Source of the DNA: Pseudomonadales bacterium
Lineage (GTDB): Bacteria > Pseudomonadota > Gammaproteobacteria > Pseudomonadales > Pseudohongiellaceae
Direction of reading: 5' to 3'
Length of the DNA: 64,000 nucleotides
Assembly: GCA_012103535.1 (NCBI GenBank)
Contig: WLWQ01000003.1
Coordinates: forward strand, 496,001-560,000
Each line of letters starts with the position of its first letter. Positions within the stretch are counted from its first letter, which is position 1. Shown piece after piece: positions 1 to 9,228 of this stretch. Under the pieces are notes generated by a model that worked only from the letters and a program-made list of their open reading frames with translations, was not told the origin of the DNA and made no database searches. The position numbers and the translations under genes were made by a program.

Positions 1-728
1 TCGGGGAAGATGGGAAAACACCGACAGATTTTGACTACAACGTGAGTGTTACTAAAGCCACTGTAGACATGGCACACGCCTGTGGTGTTTCAGTGGAAGG
101 GGAGATTGGTTGTTTGGGCTCCCTGGAAACGGGTATGGCAGGTGAAGAAGATGGCATCGGCGCAGAGGGAAAACTGTCTATGTCTCAGTTATTAACCGAT
201 CCCGAGGAAGCTTCGGAATTTGTCGATGCGACTGGTGTCGATGCCCTGGCAATCGCAGTTGGAACCAGCCATGGTGCCTACAAATTCAGCCGTCCACCCA
301 CCGGAGATATATTGGCTATCGAACGCATTAAGGAAATTCACGCCAGAATTCCCAATACCCATTTGGTAATGCACGGCTCGTCTTCAGTGCCGCAGGAATG
401 GTTGGCGGTTATTAACGAATTCGGTGGCGAAATTCCAGAGACTTATGGTGTTCCTGTTGAAGAAATTCAGGAAGGAATTCGGCACGGAGTGCGCAAAGTA
501 AACATAGATACCGATTTGAGACTCGCATCCACCGGAGCTGCGAGAAAATTTCTCGCGGAAAACAAATCGGAGTTTGATCCCAGGAAATTTCTCATTCCGA
601 CAATGAATGCGATGAAAGACATCGTAAAAGCGCGGCTTGAAGCGTTTGGTACAGCCGGACAAGCTTCAAATATTGGCAAGGTATACAGTTTAGAGGAAAT
701 GTATCAGCGCTATGCAAGTGCTGCCTAA
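1..728 (+). CDS. fba: Class II fructose-bisphosphate aldolase (5' end outside window)
   Basis: This is the C-terminal two thirds of a class II, zinc-dependent fructose-1,6-bisphosphate aldolase, which interconverts fructose bisphosphate with glyceraldehyde 3-phosphate and dihydroxyacetone phosphate in glycolysis and gluconeogenesis. The frame is open from base 3, so the gene begins before the window. The GTG at 42 is an internal valine, because family sequence ([13 protein letters not shown]) is readable before it. Visible family blocks are [13 protein letters not shown], the substrate-binding stretch [18 protein letters not shown] with its zinc-ligand histidine, [10 protein letters not shown], and [12 protein letters not shown]. 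The ending [11 protein letters not shown] is typical of the long, Calvin-cycle-like subtype. It is followed 30 bp later by an unrelated hydrolase on the same strand. Confidence 0.95.
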   Translation, partial: GEDGKTPTDFDYNVSVTKATVDMAHACGVSVEGEIGCLGSLETGMAGEEDGIGAEGKLSMSQLLTDPEEASEFVDATGVDALAIAVGTSHGAYKFSRPPTGDILAIERIKEIHARIPNTHLVMHGSSSVPQEWLAVINEFGGEIPETYGVPVEEIQEGIRHGVRKVNIDTDLRLASTGAARKFLAENKSEFDPRKFLIPTMNAMKDIVKARLEAFGTAGQASNIGKVYSLEEMYQRYASAA

Positions 729-758
729 AGCGTAACCAGCTGCCTTAGGATTCCGGCG

Positions 759-1718
759 ATGTTTTCTATTGAGGATTCGATCAAGCTTAGGGAAAGCTTA
801 TCCCCATTTGAATTTAATGGTCCTTCAAATCTAAATGATTTAGCTCATGCCTATTGCGAGCACTATGGCTTAAGCTTCGATCAAAACCTGCCACTGCAGA
901 GCCACCGCATTGGATTACTTCGGTCGGGAGATTTTGATCTCGTTTGTCAGCATTTCTCTGTTTCCTTAGAGCAACAACGAGGTACTGTGTTCCTGGTACA
1001 TGGTTACTTCGACCATACTGGATTATATGGCCATCTAATCAAACACTGCCTGCAACAGGGATTATCTGTTATTGCTTTCGATCTCCCTGGCCATGGACTT
1101 TCCAGTGGGCCACAAGCGAGTATCGATTCCTTTAATCAATATTCCGACGCACTTTCACGCATCATCTCAGAAGCAGAATATCAACAGGTCAACAAACCTT
1201 GGTTCGCTATAGGGCAAAGCACCGGTGCCGCAACAATTGTTAACGGGATTATCGAAAAAAAATTTCCTCTTCGAGAATTCGAACAATCAATTTTTCTGGC
1301 TCCACTGGTTTATCCAAAACACTGGACCCGCACTCGTTTTCTGTTTGCTGCCGTACGATGGTTTATTAGTTCGACCAGAAGAAATTTCGCCAGCAACAGT
1401 CACGATCAGGAATTTCTGAATTTCTTGCGTAACAGCGATGAACTTCAGAGCAAGAAATTACCAAGAGAGTGGGTTATCTCGATGCTTGACTACCATAGAA
1501 GATTAAGACGATTTGAAACGATTGATTGTCCTGTAAGCATAATTCAAGGAACAGATGACCAAACAGTTGAATGGGGGCGCAATATAAAACAGCTTGAAAC
1601 GAAATTTTCTGGCGTCAAAACCTATTTAATAAATGGCGGACGTCATCACCTGGTAAACGAATCCCAAGAATTTAGAGACGCCGTCTTTTCCTTAATCGAT
1701 CAAATCATTGAGCAATAA
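759..1718 (+). CDS. Alpha/beta hydrolase, lysophospholipase-like
   Basis: A 319-residue alpha/beta hydrolase of the serine-aminopeptidase/monoglyceride-lipase group (Hydrolase_4-like). The oxyanion region reads VHGYFDHTG (about residues 80-90). The nucleophile elbow reads GQSTGA (Ser near residue 155), a GxSxG box with Gln and Thr. A late Asp (GTDDQTVEW) and His (GGRHHLVNE) complete the triad. There is no signal peptide, so it is probably cytosolic. The likely role is cleavage of a lysophospholipid or short acyl ester, but the substrate cannot be read from sequence. Its stop lies 3 bp from the stop of the convergent serA gene, and I see no terminator hairpin between them. Confidence 0.8.
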   Translation: MFSIEDSIKLRESLSPFEFNGPSNLNDLAHAYCEHYGLSFDQNLPLQSHRIGLLRSGDFDLVCQHFSVSLEQQRGTVFLVHGYFDHTGLYGHLIKHCLQQGLSVIAFDLPGHGLSSGPQASIDSFNQYSDALSRIISEAEYQQVNKPWFAIGQSTGAATIVNGIIEKKFPLREFEQSIFLAPLVYPKHWTRTRFLFAAVRWFISSTRRNFASNSHDQEFLNFLRNSDELQSKKLPREWVISMLDYHRRLRRFETIDCPVSIIQGTDDQTVEWGRNIKQLETKFSGVKTYLINGGRHHLVNESQEFRDAVFSLIDQIIEQ

Positions 1719-1721
1719 GGA

Positions 1722-2951
1722 CTAAAAAAGAACTCTACTGCGAATAGTCCCGGTGACCTTGTTCAAATTTTGTAAAGCAAGTTCGCTGTACTGTTCATCA
1801 ATATCAATCACAACGTAACCAACTTCTTCATTGGTTTGTAGATACTGTGAACTAATGTTGATGCCTGTTTCTGAAAAAATGCTGTTTATTTCAGTAAGCA
1901 CGCCTGGAATATTCTTGTGGATATGTAGCAAGCGATGATTTCCAGGATGAGCGGGCAGTGTCACTTCAGGAAAATTAACCGAGGTAAAGCTTGATCCATT
2001 GTCGCTGTAGCGAATAAGTTTTTCGCTGACTTCGATGCCAATATTTTCCTGCGCTTCCATGGTGCTGCCACCGACGTGCGGCGTAATTATACAATTCTCA
2101 AATTCACGCAAGGGCGAAAGAAATTCTTCATCGTTAGACTTTGGTTCGGTAGGAAAGACGTCGATTGCGGCTCCTGCAATGCGATTTTCTTTTAAAGCTG
2201 CAGCCAGCGCATCGATCTCAACTACAGATCCTCGGGATGCATTAATAACTACCGCTTCAGGTTTTACCCAGGATAACTCTTTGCTACCTAACATATTCTT
2301 TGTTTGTGCTGTCTCAGGCACATGTAAACTGATGACGTCACATTCACTCAGTAAAGCTTCAAGGGAATCGACCTGCACTGAATTTCCGAGAGGTAGCTTA
2401 GTTACGACATCATACAAATAAACTTTCATGCCCATGGCTTCGGCCAAGACACTCAACTGAGAACCTATATTGCCGTAGCCAACAATACCCAATTTCTTAC
2501 CGCGTGTTTCGAATGATCCTTTGGCAACTTTTTGCCAAATTCCGCGGTGGAGTAATGCGTTTTTCTCCGGAATGCCTCTAAGCAACAAGATAGCCTGACC
2601 AATCACGAGCTCAGCAACGCTTCTAGTGTTGGAAAATGGCGCATTAAAGACTGGAATGCCGCGTACCAGGGCAGATTGCAAATTAACTTGATTGGTGCCG
2701 ATACAAAAACAGCCCACCGCAAGTAGTTTTTCGCCTGCAGTAAAGAAAGATTCTGAGAGTTGCGTGCGAGATCGAATTCCCAAAAAATGTACGTTAGTAA
2801 TCTTTTCTGCAAGTTCATCTTCAGGAAGCGAAGTCTTTAGGTACTCAACATTCTCATAGCCAGCTTTGGACAAAGTGTCGAGCGCGCTTTGGTGCACACC
2901 TTCCAGAAGTAAGAATTTGATCTTACTTTTTTCAAGAGAAGTCGGATTCAT
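1722..2951 (-). CDS. serA: D-3-phosphoglycerate dehydrogenase
   Basis: A 409-residue SerA, catalysing the first step of serine synthesis (3-phosphoglycerate to 3-phosphohydroxypyruvate with NAD). Order of domains: N-terminal catalytic half with IRSRTQLSE, Rossmann NAD-binding motif KLGIVGYGNIGS near residue 155, catalytic Arg in NASRGSVVE, Glu in the DVFPTEP block, and the active-site His in ITPHVGGST. A C-terminal ACT domain (about 335-409) matches the serine-inhibited E. coli type. Length fits E. coli SerA (410). It is divergent from the flavoprotein gene at 3082. The same pairing occurs in Pseudomonas, where the flavoenzyme removes the D-2-hydroxyglutarate made by SerA as a side product. 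Confidence 0.96.
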   Translation of the reverse strand: MNPTSLEKSKIKFLLLEGVHQSALDTLSKAGYENVEYLKTSLPEDELAEKITNVHFLGIRSRTQLSESFFTAGEKLLAVGCFCIGTNQVNLQSALVRGIPVFNAPFSNTRSVAELVIGQAILLLRGIPEKNALLHRGIWQKVAKGSFETRGKKLGIVGYGNIGSQLSVLAEAMGMKVYLYDVVTKLPLGNSVQVDSLEALLSECDVISLHVPETAQTKNMLGSKELSWVKPEAVVINASRGSVVEIDALAAALKENRIAGAAIDVFPTEPKSNDEEFLSPLREFENCIITPHVGGSTMEAQENIGIEVSEKLIRYSDNGSSFTSVNFPEVTLPAHPGNHRLLHIHKNIPGVLTEINSIFSETGINISSQYLQTNEEVGYVVIDIDEQYSELALQNLNKVTGTIRSRVLF

Positions 2952-3081
2952 GAATTTTTCGGACTAAGAATAAAAAAGCGGTAGTGGAGACGATGATCGC
3001 AAAGGAGGCGCATGGTAACATATTCTGCTTGAGCAACAACTTGCATTTCACGTACAAAACAGCACTTCCTACCTTAAGCAA

Positions 3082-4494
3082 ATGGACCAATCGATGGAGA
3101 GTAAAGCGGTAGAGCTGGTAAATCAGCTCGAACAGATTGTCAGTCCGCAATGGGTAAAAACCGGTGAGTCTGACTTGAACCATTTTGGTAAAGACTGGAC
3201 TAAAGTCTTTCGGCCAGATCCACTGGCAATTGTATTCCCGGCTTCCATCGCAGAAGTTCAGGAAATCGTGAAGCAAGCTACTGCCAATAAAGTTGGCCTG
3301 GTTCCCTCTGGAGGCCGAACTGGTTTGAGTGGTGGCGCCGTTGCAGAGGACCAGGAGATAGTCGTTGCATTCGATCGAATGAACAAGATCTTGGACTTCG
3401 ATGCAATCGACAGACAGGTTGTTTGCCAGCCAGGAGTAATCACAGAACAACTGCAACAATTTGCCGAAGACAAAGAGCTTTTTTATCCAGTTGATTTTGC
3501 TTCATCAGGATCGAGTCAATTGGGTGGAAACGTTGCTACTAATGCCGGCGGCATTAAAGTCATTCGTTACGGCATGACTCGCAACTGGATTGTTGGTATG
3601 AAGATTGTCACCGGAACAGGAGAGTTACTCGACTTAAATAGGGGGCTTACCAAAAGCGCGACTGGTTATGACTTCCGACACCTGTTCATCGGCTCGGAAG
3701 GAACACTGGGCTTTATTGTCGAACTAACGCTCGCTCTTTGTTCCCAACCCCAGGACCCGACAGTCTTATTACTTGGTGTTGAAAAAATGACTGACACTAT
3801 GCACGTACTTAAAACATTTCAAAGTAAACTCGAACTCACTGCCTTTGAATTCTTTTCCGATAGAGCCATGTCACACGTTATAGAAGAAAAAGGATTACAG
3901 CGCCCTTTCGCAACAGAGTGTGCGTTCTATGCGTTAATAGAATTCGAAAATAGTTCTGAACAGGACCTGGAAAAAGCAATGGAACTGTTTGAACTCTGCA
4001 TGGAGCAGGGATGGATCGCTGACGGCACCATTAGTCAAAACACTAGCCAGGCACAGAGTTTGTGGCGCCTTAGAGAAGATATTTCTGAGACAATCGCGAA
4101 ATTTACTCCCTATAAAAATGACATTTCTGTAAAAGTTTCAAAAGTTCCTGCATTTCTTGAAGAAGTTGATGCGCTGGTAAGTAAAGAGTATCCAGATTTT
4201 GAGATCATATGGTTTGGTCATATTGGTGACGGAAACTTACATTTAAATATTCTAAAACCGGATGATTTGGAAACAGAAAAATTTTATGAACGCTGCAGTA
4301 AAGTTTCCGAATGGGTGTTCGATTTGGTGAACAAATACGGTGGCAGTATTTCAGCCGAGCATGGAATTGGCATACTTAAGAAACCATTCCTGCACTATTC
4401 TTGTAGCACCGAAGAGCTAGAATACATGAGGTCAATAAAGCGGATTTTCGATCCTCACAACATAATGAACCCTGGCAAATTAGTGGACTTGTAG
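3082..4494 (+). CDS. FAD-linked oxidase, probable D-2-hydroxyglutarate dehydrogenase
   Basis: A 470-residue flavoprotein of the FAD_binding_4 / FAD-oxidase_C family (GlcD, D-lactate and D-2-hydroxyglutarate dehydrogenases). The FAD pyrophosphate region is readable as VPSGGRTGLSGGAV (about 78-91) and GGNVATNAGG. The C-terminal cap carries the metal and substrate motif WFGHIGDGNLHLN and the family ending EHGIGILKKP...NPGKLVDL. Divergent placement from serA, 130 bp apart, matches the D2HGDH gene of Pseudomonas, which reoxidises D-2-hydroxyglutarate formed when SerA recycles NADH. I infer that function from context. A D-lactate or glycolate oxidase cannot be excluded by motifs alone. The ATG at 3082 has no clear ribosome site, and a second Met follows at 3094. 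Confidence 0.85.
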   Translation: MDQSMESKAVELVNQLEQIVSPQWVKTGESDLNHFGKDWTKVFRPDPLAIVFPASIAEVQEIVKQATANKVGLVPSGGRTGLSGGAVAEDQEIVVAFDRMNKILDFDAIDRQVVCQPGVITEQLQQFAEDKELFYPVDFASSGSSQLGGNVATNAGGIKVIRYGMTRNWIVGMKIVTGTGELLDLNRGLTKSATGYDFRHLFIGSEGTLGFIVELTLALCSQPQDPTVLLLGVEKMTDTMHVLKTFQSKLELTAFEFFSDRAMSHVIEEKGLQRPFATECAFYALIEFENSSEQDLEKAMELFELCMEQGWIADGTISQNTSQAQSLWRLREDISETIAKFTPYKNDISVKVSKVPAFLEEVDALVSKEYPDFEIIWFGHIGDGNLHLNILKPDDLETEKFYERCSKVSEWVFDLVNKYGGSISAEHGIGILKKPFLHYSCSTEELEYMRSIKRIFDPHNIMNPGKLVDL

Positions 4495-4647
4495 CGCTGA
4501 AACCTCAGAAAATTCACGGCCAGCGTCGATGTAGGAATTATTTTCACAGTAACTTCAGTGCCACAATTTTCGTTACAATTTAAGACAATTCTAGTTTCCA
4601 TATGCCAGTTTATCAGCGTACACTGACCGAGCAGTTGTTATAGACCG

Positions 4648-4695
4648 TTGAATTAATTGGAAGTAATTGAAATTAATTCAAGTTTTTAATTTTTT
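4648..4695 (+). promoter_or_regulatory. Hairpin plus T-tract in the cold-shock gene leader
   Basis: Perfect 11-bp inverted repeat: TTGAATTAATT at 4648-4658 and AATTAATTCAA at 4671-4681, with a 12-nt loop. It is followed at once by a T-rich run (GTTTTTAATTTTTTAG) and then the cold-shock start codon at 4714. The layout resembles an intrinsic terminator, but the stem is entirely A/T apart from one pair. In RNA it could act as a temperature-sensitive attenuator or as the structured leader known for cspA-type messages. This is seen directly; the regulatory role is inferred. Confidence 0.35.
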
Positions 4696-4713
4696 AGATA
4701 GCACGAGAGAAAT

Positions 4714-4923
4714 ATGTCAGATTCAGTAGAGGGTACCGTTAAGTGGTTTAACGACGAGAAGGGATTCGGTTTTATTGAACAAGAAGGTGGTAAAGATGTA
4801 TTCGTACATTTCAGTGCCATTAACGGTTCTGGAAGAAGAACTCTTCATGAAGGACAAAAAGTGACCATGGAAGTTACTCAAGGTCAAAAAGGTCCTCAAG
4901 CGGAGAATGTCACTCCGTTATAA
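4714..4923 (+). CDS. Cold-shock domain protein (CspA family)
   Basis: A 69-residue single-domain cold-shock protein. The RNP1 motif KGFGFI and RNP2 motif DVFVHF are intact, as are the opening [10 protein letters not shown] and the closing [10 protein letters not shown]. Such proteins bind single-stranded RNA and DNA and melt secondary structure at low temperature or in stationary phase. It is monocistronic, preceded by a 219-bp AT-rich leader containing an 11-bp hairpin, and followed by 159 bp with no gene. Which Csp paralogue this is, and whether it is cold-inducible, cannot be told from sequence. Confidence 0.95.
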   Translation: MSDSVEGTVKWFNDEKGFGFIEQEGGKDVFVHFSAINGSGRRTLHEGQKVTMEVTQGQKGPQAENVTPL

Positions 4924-5082
4924 AACGATATTCAGAGGCGTTGCCGATCCCTGCCAGAATAATTAATGCTTGAGAACATTGGTCCTGTAATAAGTCAGAT
5001 TCATTAAGACTTCGTCACAATCCTAGATCATCTTTTCCCAACTTAGCTTATTCTCAAGGTGAACTGAATCACCCGTAGTCAT

Positions 5083-5757
5083 TCAAGGTTCCATCGTCTT
5101 GACGCCTGAGCTTGTGCCGAGAAATAGTCGGTTAGCTCCTCTTTCCGCAAAAAGTCCGTTAGTAACAACCCCGGTAATCTGATTTAGGTCGTTCTCAAGT
5201 TTGCGCGGATCTAGAATTTCTAGATTAAAAATATCCAGGATGTGATTACCATTGTCAGTGACACAGTTTTCTCGATACACAGGATCTCCACCGAGTTTTA
5301 CTATTTGCCGACCAACATAGCTTCTTGCCATAGGGATCACTTCCACCGGCAAAGGAAAATTTCCCAGCACTGGCACAAGTTTGGATTCATCGGCAATACA
5401 AACAAACTCTTTCGATGCTGCCGCTATAATTTTTTCTCGGGTTAAAGCGGCACCACCACCTTTAATTAACTGCAGATGCTCATTAGATTCATCTGCCCCA
5501 TCAACATAAACTTCCACCTGTCCCACACCATTCAAATCAAACACGGGAATGTTCAGTGCTTTCAGTCGTTTTGCAGACTCTTCTGAACTGGCAACAGTTC
5601 CATTAAGGCGATGCCCTATAGTACCTAACTCTTCGATGAAGTAGTTTGCTGTTGAACCCGTTCCTACTCCAACGATTGTGTCGTCTTCGAGAATTGATTC
5701 GACGTATTCGAATGCAGCGTGAGCTACGGCTTTTTTCAGATCATCTTGTGACATCAT
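5083..5757 (-). CDS. rpiA: Ribose-5-phosphate isomerase A
   Basis: A 224-residue RpiA that interconverts ribose 5-phosphate and ribulose 5-phosphate in the pentose phosphate pathway. The phosphate-binding loop [15 protein letters not shown] (about residues 30-44), the active-site block VDGADESN, and [12 protein letters not shown] with the catalytic glutamate nearby are all present. Length is normal. Two consecutive ATG codons (5757 and 5754) offer alternative starts. It lies 28 bp downstream of psd on the same strand, so it may be cotranscribed with psd and the rhodanese gene. Confidence 0.95.
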   Translation of the reverse strand: MMSQDDLKKAVAHAAFEYVESILEDDTIVGVGTGSTANYFIEELGTIGHRLNGTVASSEESAKRLKALNIPVFDLNGVGQVEVYVDGADESNEHLQLIKGGGAALTREKIIAAASKEFVCIADESKLVPVLGNFPLPVEVIPMARSYVGRQIVKLGGDPVYRENCVTDNGNHILDIFNLEILDPRKLENDLNQITGVVTNGLFAERGANRLFLGTSSGVKTMEP

Positions 5758-5785
5758 TCAGTCCCGATTTGATTTCGTTTTAATC

Positions 5786-6646
5786 CTATGAGGATTGTTT
5801 CAACGTTCCTAGCATTTGTCCCATTCTAATTGAGCTGTCTGCTTTTAAGTTTTGGTCAATCTCAAGTGTGCCTGGTGGAAATAGAACTATCGCGGTTGAA
5901 CCGAGCTTAAAACGACCCATTTCTGCGCCGCTGATTAGTTGAATTGGCGGCTCATGATTCGAATGGTCAGATACTTTTATCTGGCGTGGACCAATGCTTG
6001 GACAAATTTGTCCGCCCCATACTGTTTCAATCCCTGCAACTATCATTGCCCCGACCAATACAACGCAGACAATTCCGATTGAGGTTTGAAAAACACAAAT
6101 CGCCCTTTCGTTACGCGCAAATAAATTCGGCACCGAAGCAGTAGTTACTTTGTTAACTGAAAACAAGCGCCCTGGCACGTGGATCGTTTTTAGTAGCTGA
6201 CCTGCTATGGGCATGTGGACCCGGTGATAATCACGGGGTGACAAATAAACAGTGACAAAAGATCCATCGAGGAATTCTTCTGCAAGATCATGATCTCCAG
6301 CTAGTAATTCGAGTAGATCATAATTTCGGTTTTTTGCTTGCAGGATTTGATCGCGCTGGATCGTGCCCAGGGCGTTAATTGTCCCATCGGCTGGGCTCAC
6401 GACAGCATTGCCGCCGGTAGCTATTGGCCTGGCATCCGCCTTCAACTCTCGGGTAAAGAAGGTATTAAAGTTCGGGTACTCAGTCGGATCGGAAATCGCC
6501 GCTTCGGTCATGTCGACTCCATAACGGCGAATAAAGCTGCGGATTAGAAAGTCTTTTAGAAATGAGCCTTCGGCAAAAAACCCGACACAACGGGAAAGGA
6601 AATGATGAGGCAGCAAGTATTGAATTAGCACAAACAGGCTAGACAT
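5786..6646 (-). CDS. psd: Phosphatidylserine decarboxylase proenzyme
   Basis: A Psd proenzyme that forms phosphatidylethanolamine from phosphatidylserine at the inner membrane. The self-cleavage site LGST, where Ser becomes the pyruvoyl group, is near the C-terminus in the block GRFKLGSTAIVLF. The catalytic stretch YLSPRDYHRVHMP and the early VSPADGTI block are also clear. I place the start at the ATG at 6646 (286 residues), because its sequence (MSSLFVLIQYLLPHHFLSR) aligns with the usual Psd N-terminus. A TTG four codons upstream (6658) is possible. It overlaps no neighbour and follows the rhodanese gene by 22 bp, as in Pseudomonas. Confidence 0.95.
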   Translation of the reverse strand: MSSLFVLIQYLLPHHFLSRCVGFFAEGSFLKDFLIRSFIRRYGVDMTEAAISDPTEYPNFNTFFTRELKADARPIATGGNAVVSPADGTINALGTIQRDQILQAKNRNYDLLELLAGDHDLAEEFLDGSFVTVYLSPRDYHRVHMPIAGQLLKTIHVPGRLFSVNKVTTASVPNLFARNERAICVFQTSIGIVCVVLVGAMIVAGIETVWGGQICPSIGPRQIKVSDHSNHEPPIQLISGAEMGRFKLGSTAIVLFPPGTLEIDQNLKADSSIRMGQMLGTLKQSS

Positions 6647-6668
6647 CAGCTCTACCAATTCTCCATCA

Positions 6669-7481
6669 CTATAATTCTACCGGGGTATCAGGATGGTTGC
6701 CCCATTCAGACCAGGAGCCATCATAAGCCTTAATATCCAGTCCAAGCAGTTTACCTGCAATATAGGTGAGCCCTGAGCGGTGATGAGTTTGGCAATGAGT
6801 GATTACTTTCTTCTCTGGTGAAATTCCTATTGATTGGAGCTCTTCACGCAGAGTATCTAAAGGTTTCAACTTTAAACTGTTTTCGCGATCCATTACATCG
6901 AGCCAATCGAAATTAACTGCACCAGGAATGTGTCCATTTTTCTCCGCAGTAGTTTTAGTTCCTTCATATTCTTCTTTAGCCCGCGCATCCCAAACCACGA
7001 TAGCGTCATCCTCAATACTCGCCATAACTTCCTCGATGTCAGCAATAAAGCTCCTATCGATACTTGCATCATAGTTAGTTGGAATAACTTCAACCTGATT
7101 GGTTACCAGTGGCAAGCCAGCGCTAGCCCATGCGATTTGGCCACCGTTTAGTAGCGAATAAGAAGAGTGTCCAATCACATCCAGAGTCCACAAGAGACGA
7201 CCTGCCCAGCCGCCGCCTTCGTCATCATAGGCAATAATGTGTTTATCATCGGCAAGACCGATGCGTGAAAAAAGTTCATCTAACTGATCTTTTGCCGGAA
7301 GCTTCCCGGTGGCAGGTTTAATACCACAAACCAGTTCACTGGGTTGGACTAATACAGCACCAGGTAGATGGCCTTCTGCATAGACTTTTTCTGCACACAC
7401 AGCAACGATTAGTAGCTTATCCGAGGGGAGTGCAAGTAATAGTTCTTCAGGTTCAAGGACCAGCGGTAGTAAGTTTGTCAT
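6669..7481 (-). CDS. Tandem-domain rhodanese (thiosulfate/mercaptopyruvate sulfurtransferase)
   Basis: A 270-residue protein with two rhodanese domains. The N-terminal domain (about 10-125) is inactive and structural. The C-terminal domain (about 140-268) carries the active-site loop HCQTHHRSG with the persulfide-forming Cys. The CQTHHRS loop resembles that of the RhdA-type enzyme located next to psd in Pseudomonas. The likely reaction is transfer of sulfane sulfur from thiosulfate to cyanide or a thiol; the physiological acceptor is not evident. It sits directly upstream of psd and rpiA on the same strand. Confidence 0.88.
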   Translation of the reverse strand: MTNLLPLVLEPEELLLALPSDKLLIVAVCAEKVYAEGHLPGAVLVQPSELVCGIKPATGKLPAKDQLDELFSRIGLADDKHIIAYDDEGGGWAGRLLWTLDVIGHSSYSLLNGGQIAWASAGLPLVTNQVEVIPTNYDASIDRSFIADIEEVMASIEDDAIVVWDARAKEEYEGTKTTAEKNGHIPGAVNFDWLDVMDRENSLKLKPLDTLREELQSIGISPEKKVITHCQTHHRSGLTYIAGKLLGLDIKAYDGSWSEWGNHPDTPVEL

Positions 7482-7538
7482 CGGTTTCTGAGCTTATGAA
7501 AGCATCATTCTACTTCAAGTTTTTCCTGGTTGAATTAT

Positions 7539-8528
7539 TCATTCCATGGACCCCAAAATACGCTGATAGCTCTCAAATCTTTCGCCATGAATTTCTCCAT
7601 GATCTATTGCAGCTTGAATAGCACATCCTGGTTCGGCGTTATGACTGCAATCACGAAACTTGCAGCGAGTCGAAAATTCATCCAGTTCAACAAATCCATT
7701 TAAGACCTCCGCTGGCTCCATTTTTCCCAAGCCGAATTCTCGAATGCCGGGTGAGTCGATCAGGTCGAAATTTCTGAGATGGAATAGTCGGGCAGTTGTG
7801 GTGGTGTGAGTCCCCTTGTATTTGGAATCGGAGAGATCTCCAACTTCCGCCAGCTGATCCAGACCGAGTCGATTTATCAGTGACGATTTGCCGACACCGG
7901 ATTGACCAACTAGCACAGTTGTCCGACTTTTGAGCTGGTCTTCCAGTTCCGCAAGCCCGGTGCCTTGCAGCGCCGATACCTCAAACACAGGGTAGCCAAG
8001 CTTGCGATATATTGACAGCATATTGTCGATACCTGTGTTGGATTCTGCAGCCAGCAAATCTACCTTGTTTAACACCAACAAGGGTTCAAGGCCTAGCTGG
8101 CTTATTGCTACCAAGTAGCGATCCACCAGGTTAAGGTAAGGTTCCGGAACCACGGCAAACACAATCAAAACGAAATCGAGATTGGCGGCAACCGCTTTTA
8201 ATTGTCCCTGCGCATCGGCGCGGCCGAACACATTCTTTCGAACCGCTTGCGCGACAATTACGCCGGTCTCATCGGTATCTTGCTCCCACAGAACTAAATC
8301 ACCGGTAACTAAAGAAGGAAGATTGGCTCGCTGATGGCAACGAATGATGGAGTGAGCATTCTCACCAAGCAAAATTTCAACATCTAATTGCTGGCCAAAA
8401 TGACTGATGACACGGCCATTACATTTTTCTTCCACAATGGCGGTATTGTTGTCAACTTCACCAAATTCCTGTTTTTGTTTTTCGGCAATGCGAGTTTTTT
8501 GTTGTTCACTTAGCCTGCGCTTACTCAT
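7539..8528 (-). CDS. rsgA: Ribosome small-subunit-dependent GTPase A
   Basis: A 329-residue circularly permuted GTPase that acts late in 30S subunit maturation. Order: N-terminal OB-fold (about 35-105), G4 motif LNKVDLL, then the P-loop GQSGVGKSSLINRL, the G3 DSPGIREFG, and a C-terminal zinc finger (CKFRDCSHNAEPGCAI). The G4-G1-G3 order confirms the permutation. The N-terminus is basic and resembles the E. coli protein (MSKRRLSEQQ). It is divergent from orn with 106 bp between the starts. The rsgA/orn pairing is common in gammaproteobacteria. Confidence 0.96.
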   Translation of the reverse strand: MSKRRLSEQQKTRIAEKQKQEFGEVDNNTAIVEEKCNGRVISHFGQQLDVEILLGENAHSIIRCHQRANLPSLVTGDLVLWEQDTDETGVIVAQAVRKNVFGRADAQGQLKAVAANLDFVLIVFAVVPEPYLNLVDRYLVAISQLGLEPLLVLNKVDLLAAESNTGIDNMLSIYRKLGYPVFEVSALQGTGLAELEDQLKSRTTVLVGQSGVGKSSLINRLGLDQLAEVGDLSDSKYKGTHTTTTARLFHLRNFDLIDSPGIREFGLGKMEPAEVLNGFVELDEFSTRCKFRDCSHNAEPGCAIQAAIDHGEIHGERFESYQRILGSME

Positions 8529-8634
8529 TTACTCAATCGATGTAATTCAATTTGGTGGTATGTCGATTATTGCATATTCCCCCTAACGAAGCTTTGCTAC
8601 AATCTTTGCCAATCACTGGATGCAAGCGACTACT

Positions 8635-9177
8635 ATGGACAAGAAGCTCAATTTAATCTGGATCGATTTGGAAATGACCGGGCTGCTCCCCAATGAAGAT
8701 CGCATCATTGAAATAGCTACGCTTATTACCGATCCCGAACTCAATATTCTGGAGGAAGGCCCAAGTATAGCTGTTAAACAAAGCGATGAATTATTAGCGG
8801 GTATGGACGATTGGAATCAAAAGCATCACAGTGCTACAGGTCTTATTGAAAAAGTTAAGCACAGCGTTATTGATGAGCAGGAAGCTGAGAAACAGACTAT
8901 TGAGTTTTTAAAAAAATACTCAGATAAAAGAGCTTCTCCTATGTGCGGCAATAGCATTTGCCAGGATCGACGCTTCCTCGCGAACTACATGCCAGAGCTT
9001 GAAGACTTTTTTCACTACCGTAATCTGGACGTGAGTTCAGTCAAAGAATTAGTTCGTCGGTGGAAACCAGAAATTCAAGAAGGCTTTGTTAAGAAAGGAA
9101 CCCACGCTGCAATGGATGACATTCGGGATTCCGTGGCAGAACTTGTTTACTATCGCGAACATTTTGTAGATGCATAA
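8635..9177 (+). CDS. orn: Oligoribonuclease
   Basis: A 180-residue DEDDh 3'-5' exoribonuclease that degrades two- to five-nucleotide RNAs, including pGpG from c-di-GMP turnover. Motifs: WIDLEMTGL (ExoI, D and E), the CQDRRF block (ExoII), and the C-terminal [10 protein letters not shown] (ExoIII, catalytic H and D). The usual SIGQDRRF reads SICQDRRF here, a small departure. I prefer the second ATG (8635), which gives the normal N-terminus; an upstream in-frame ATG at 8620 would add five residues. The stop codon lies inside a 12-bp tandem duplication (9167-9190). Its presence fits the c-di-GMP-type protein encoded at 31.9 kb. Confidence 0.95.
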   Translation: MDKKLNLIWIDLEMTGLLPNEDRIIEIATLITDPELNILEEGPSIAVKQSDELLAGMDDWNQKHHSATGLIEKVKHSVIDEQEAEKQTIEFLKKYSDKRASPMCGNSICQDRRFLANYMPELEDFFHYRNLDVSSVKELVRRWKPEIQEGFVKKGTHAAMDDIRDSVAELVYYREHFVDA

Positions 9178-9228
9178 ATAGATGCATAAATAGCCGCATA
9201 GTTGAATTCTCAGCTAGGATATTCAGTA

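Noticed and set aside
42..728. GTG at 42 as the aldolase start
   Set aside because: Family sequence is readable in frame before it back to base 3, so the codon is internal.
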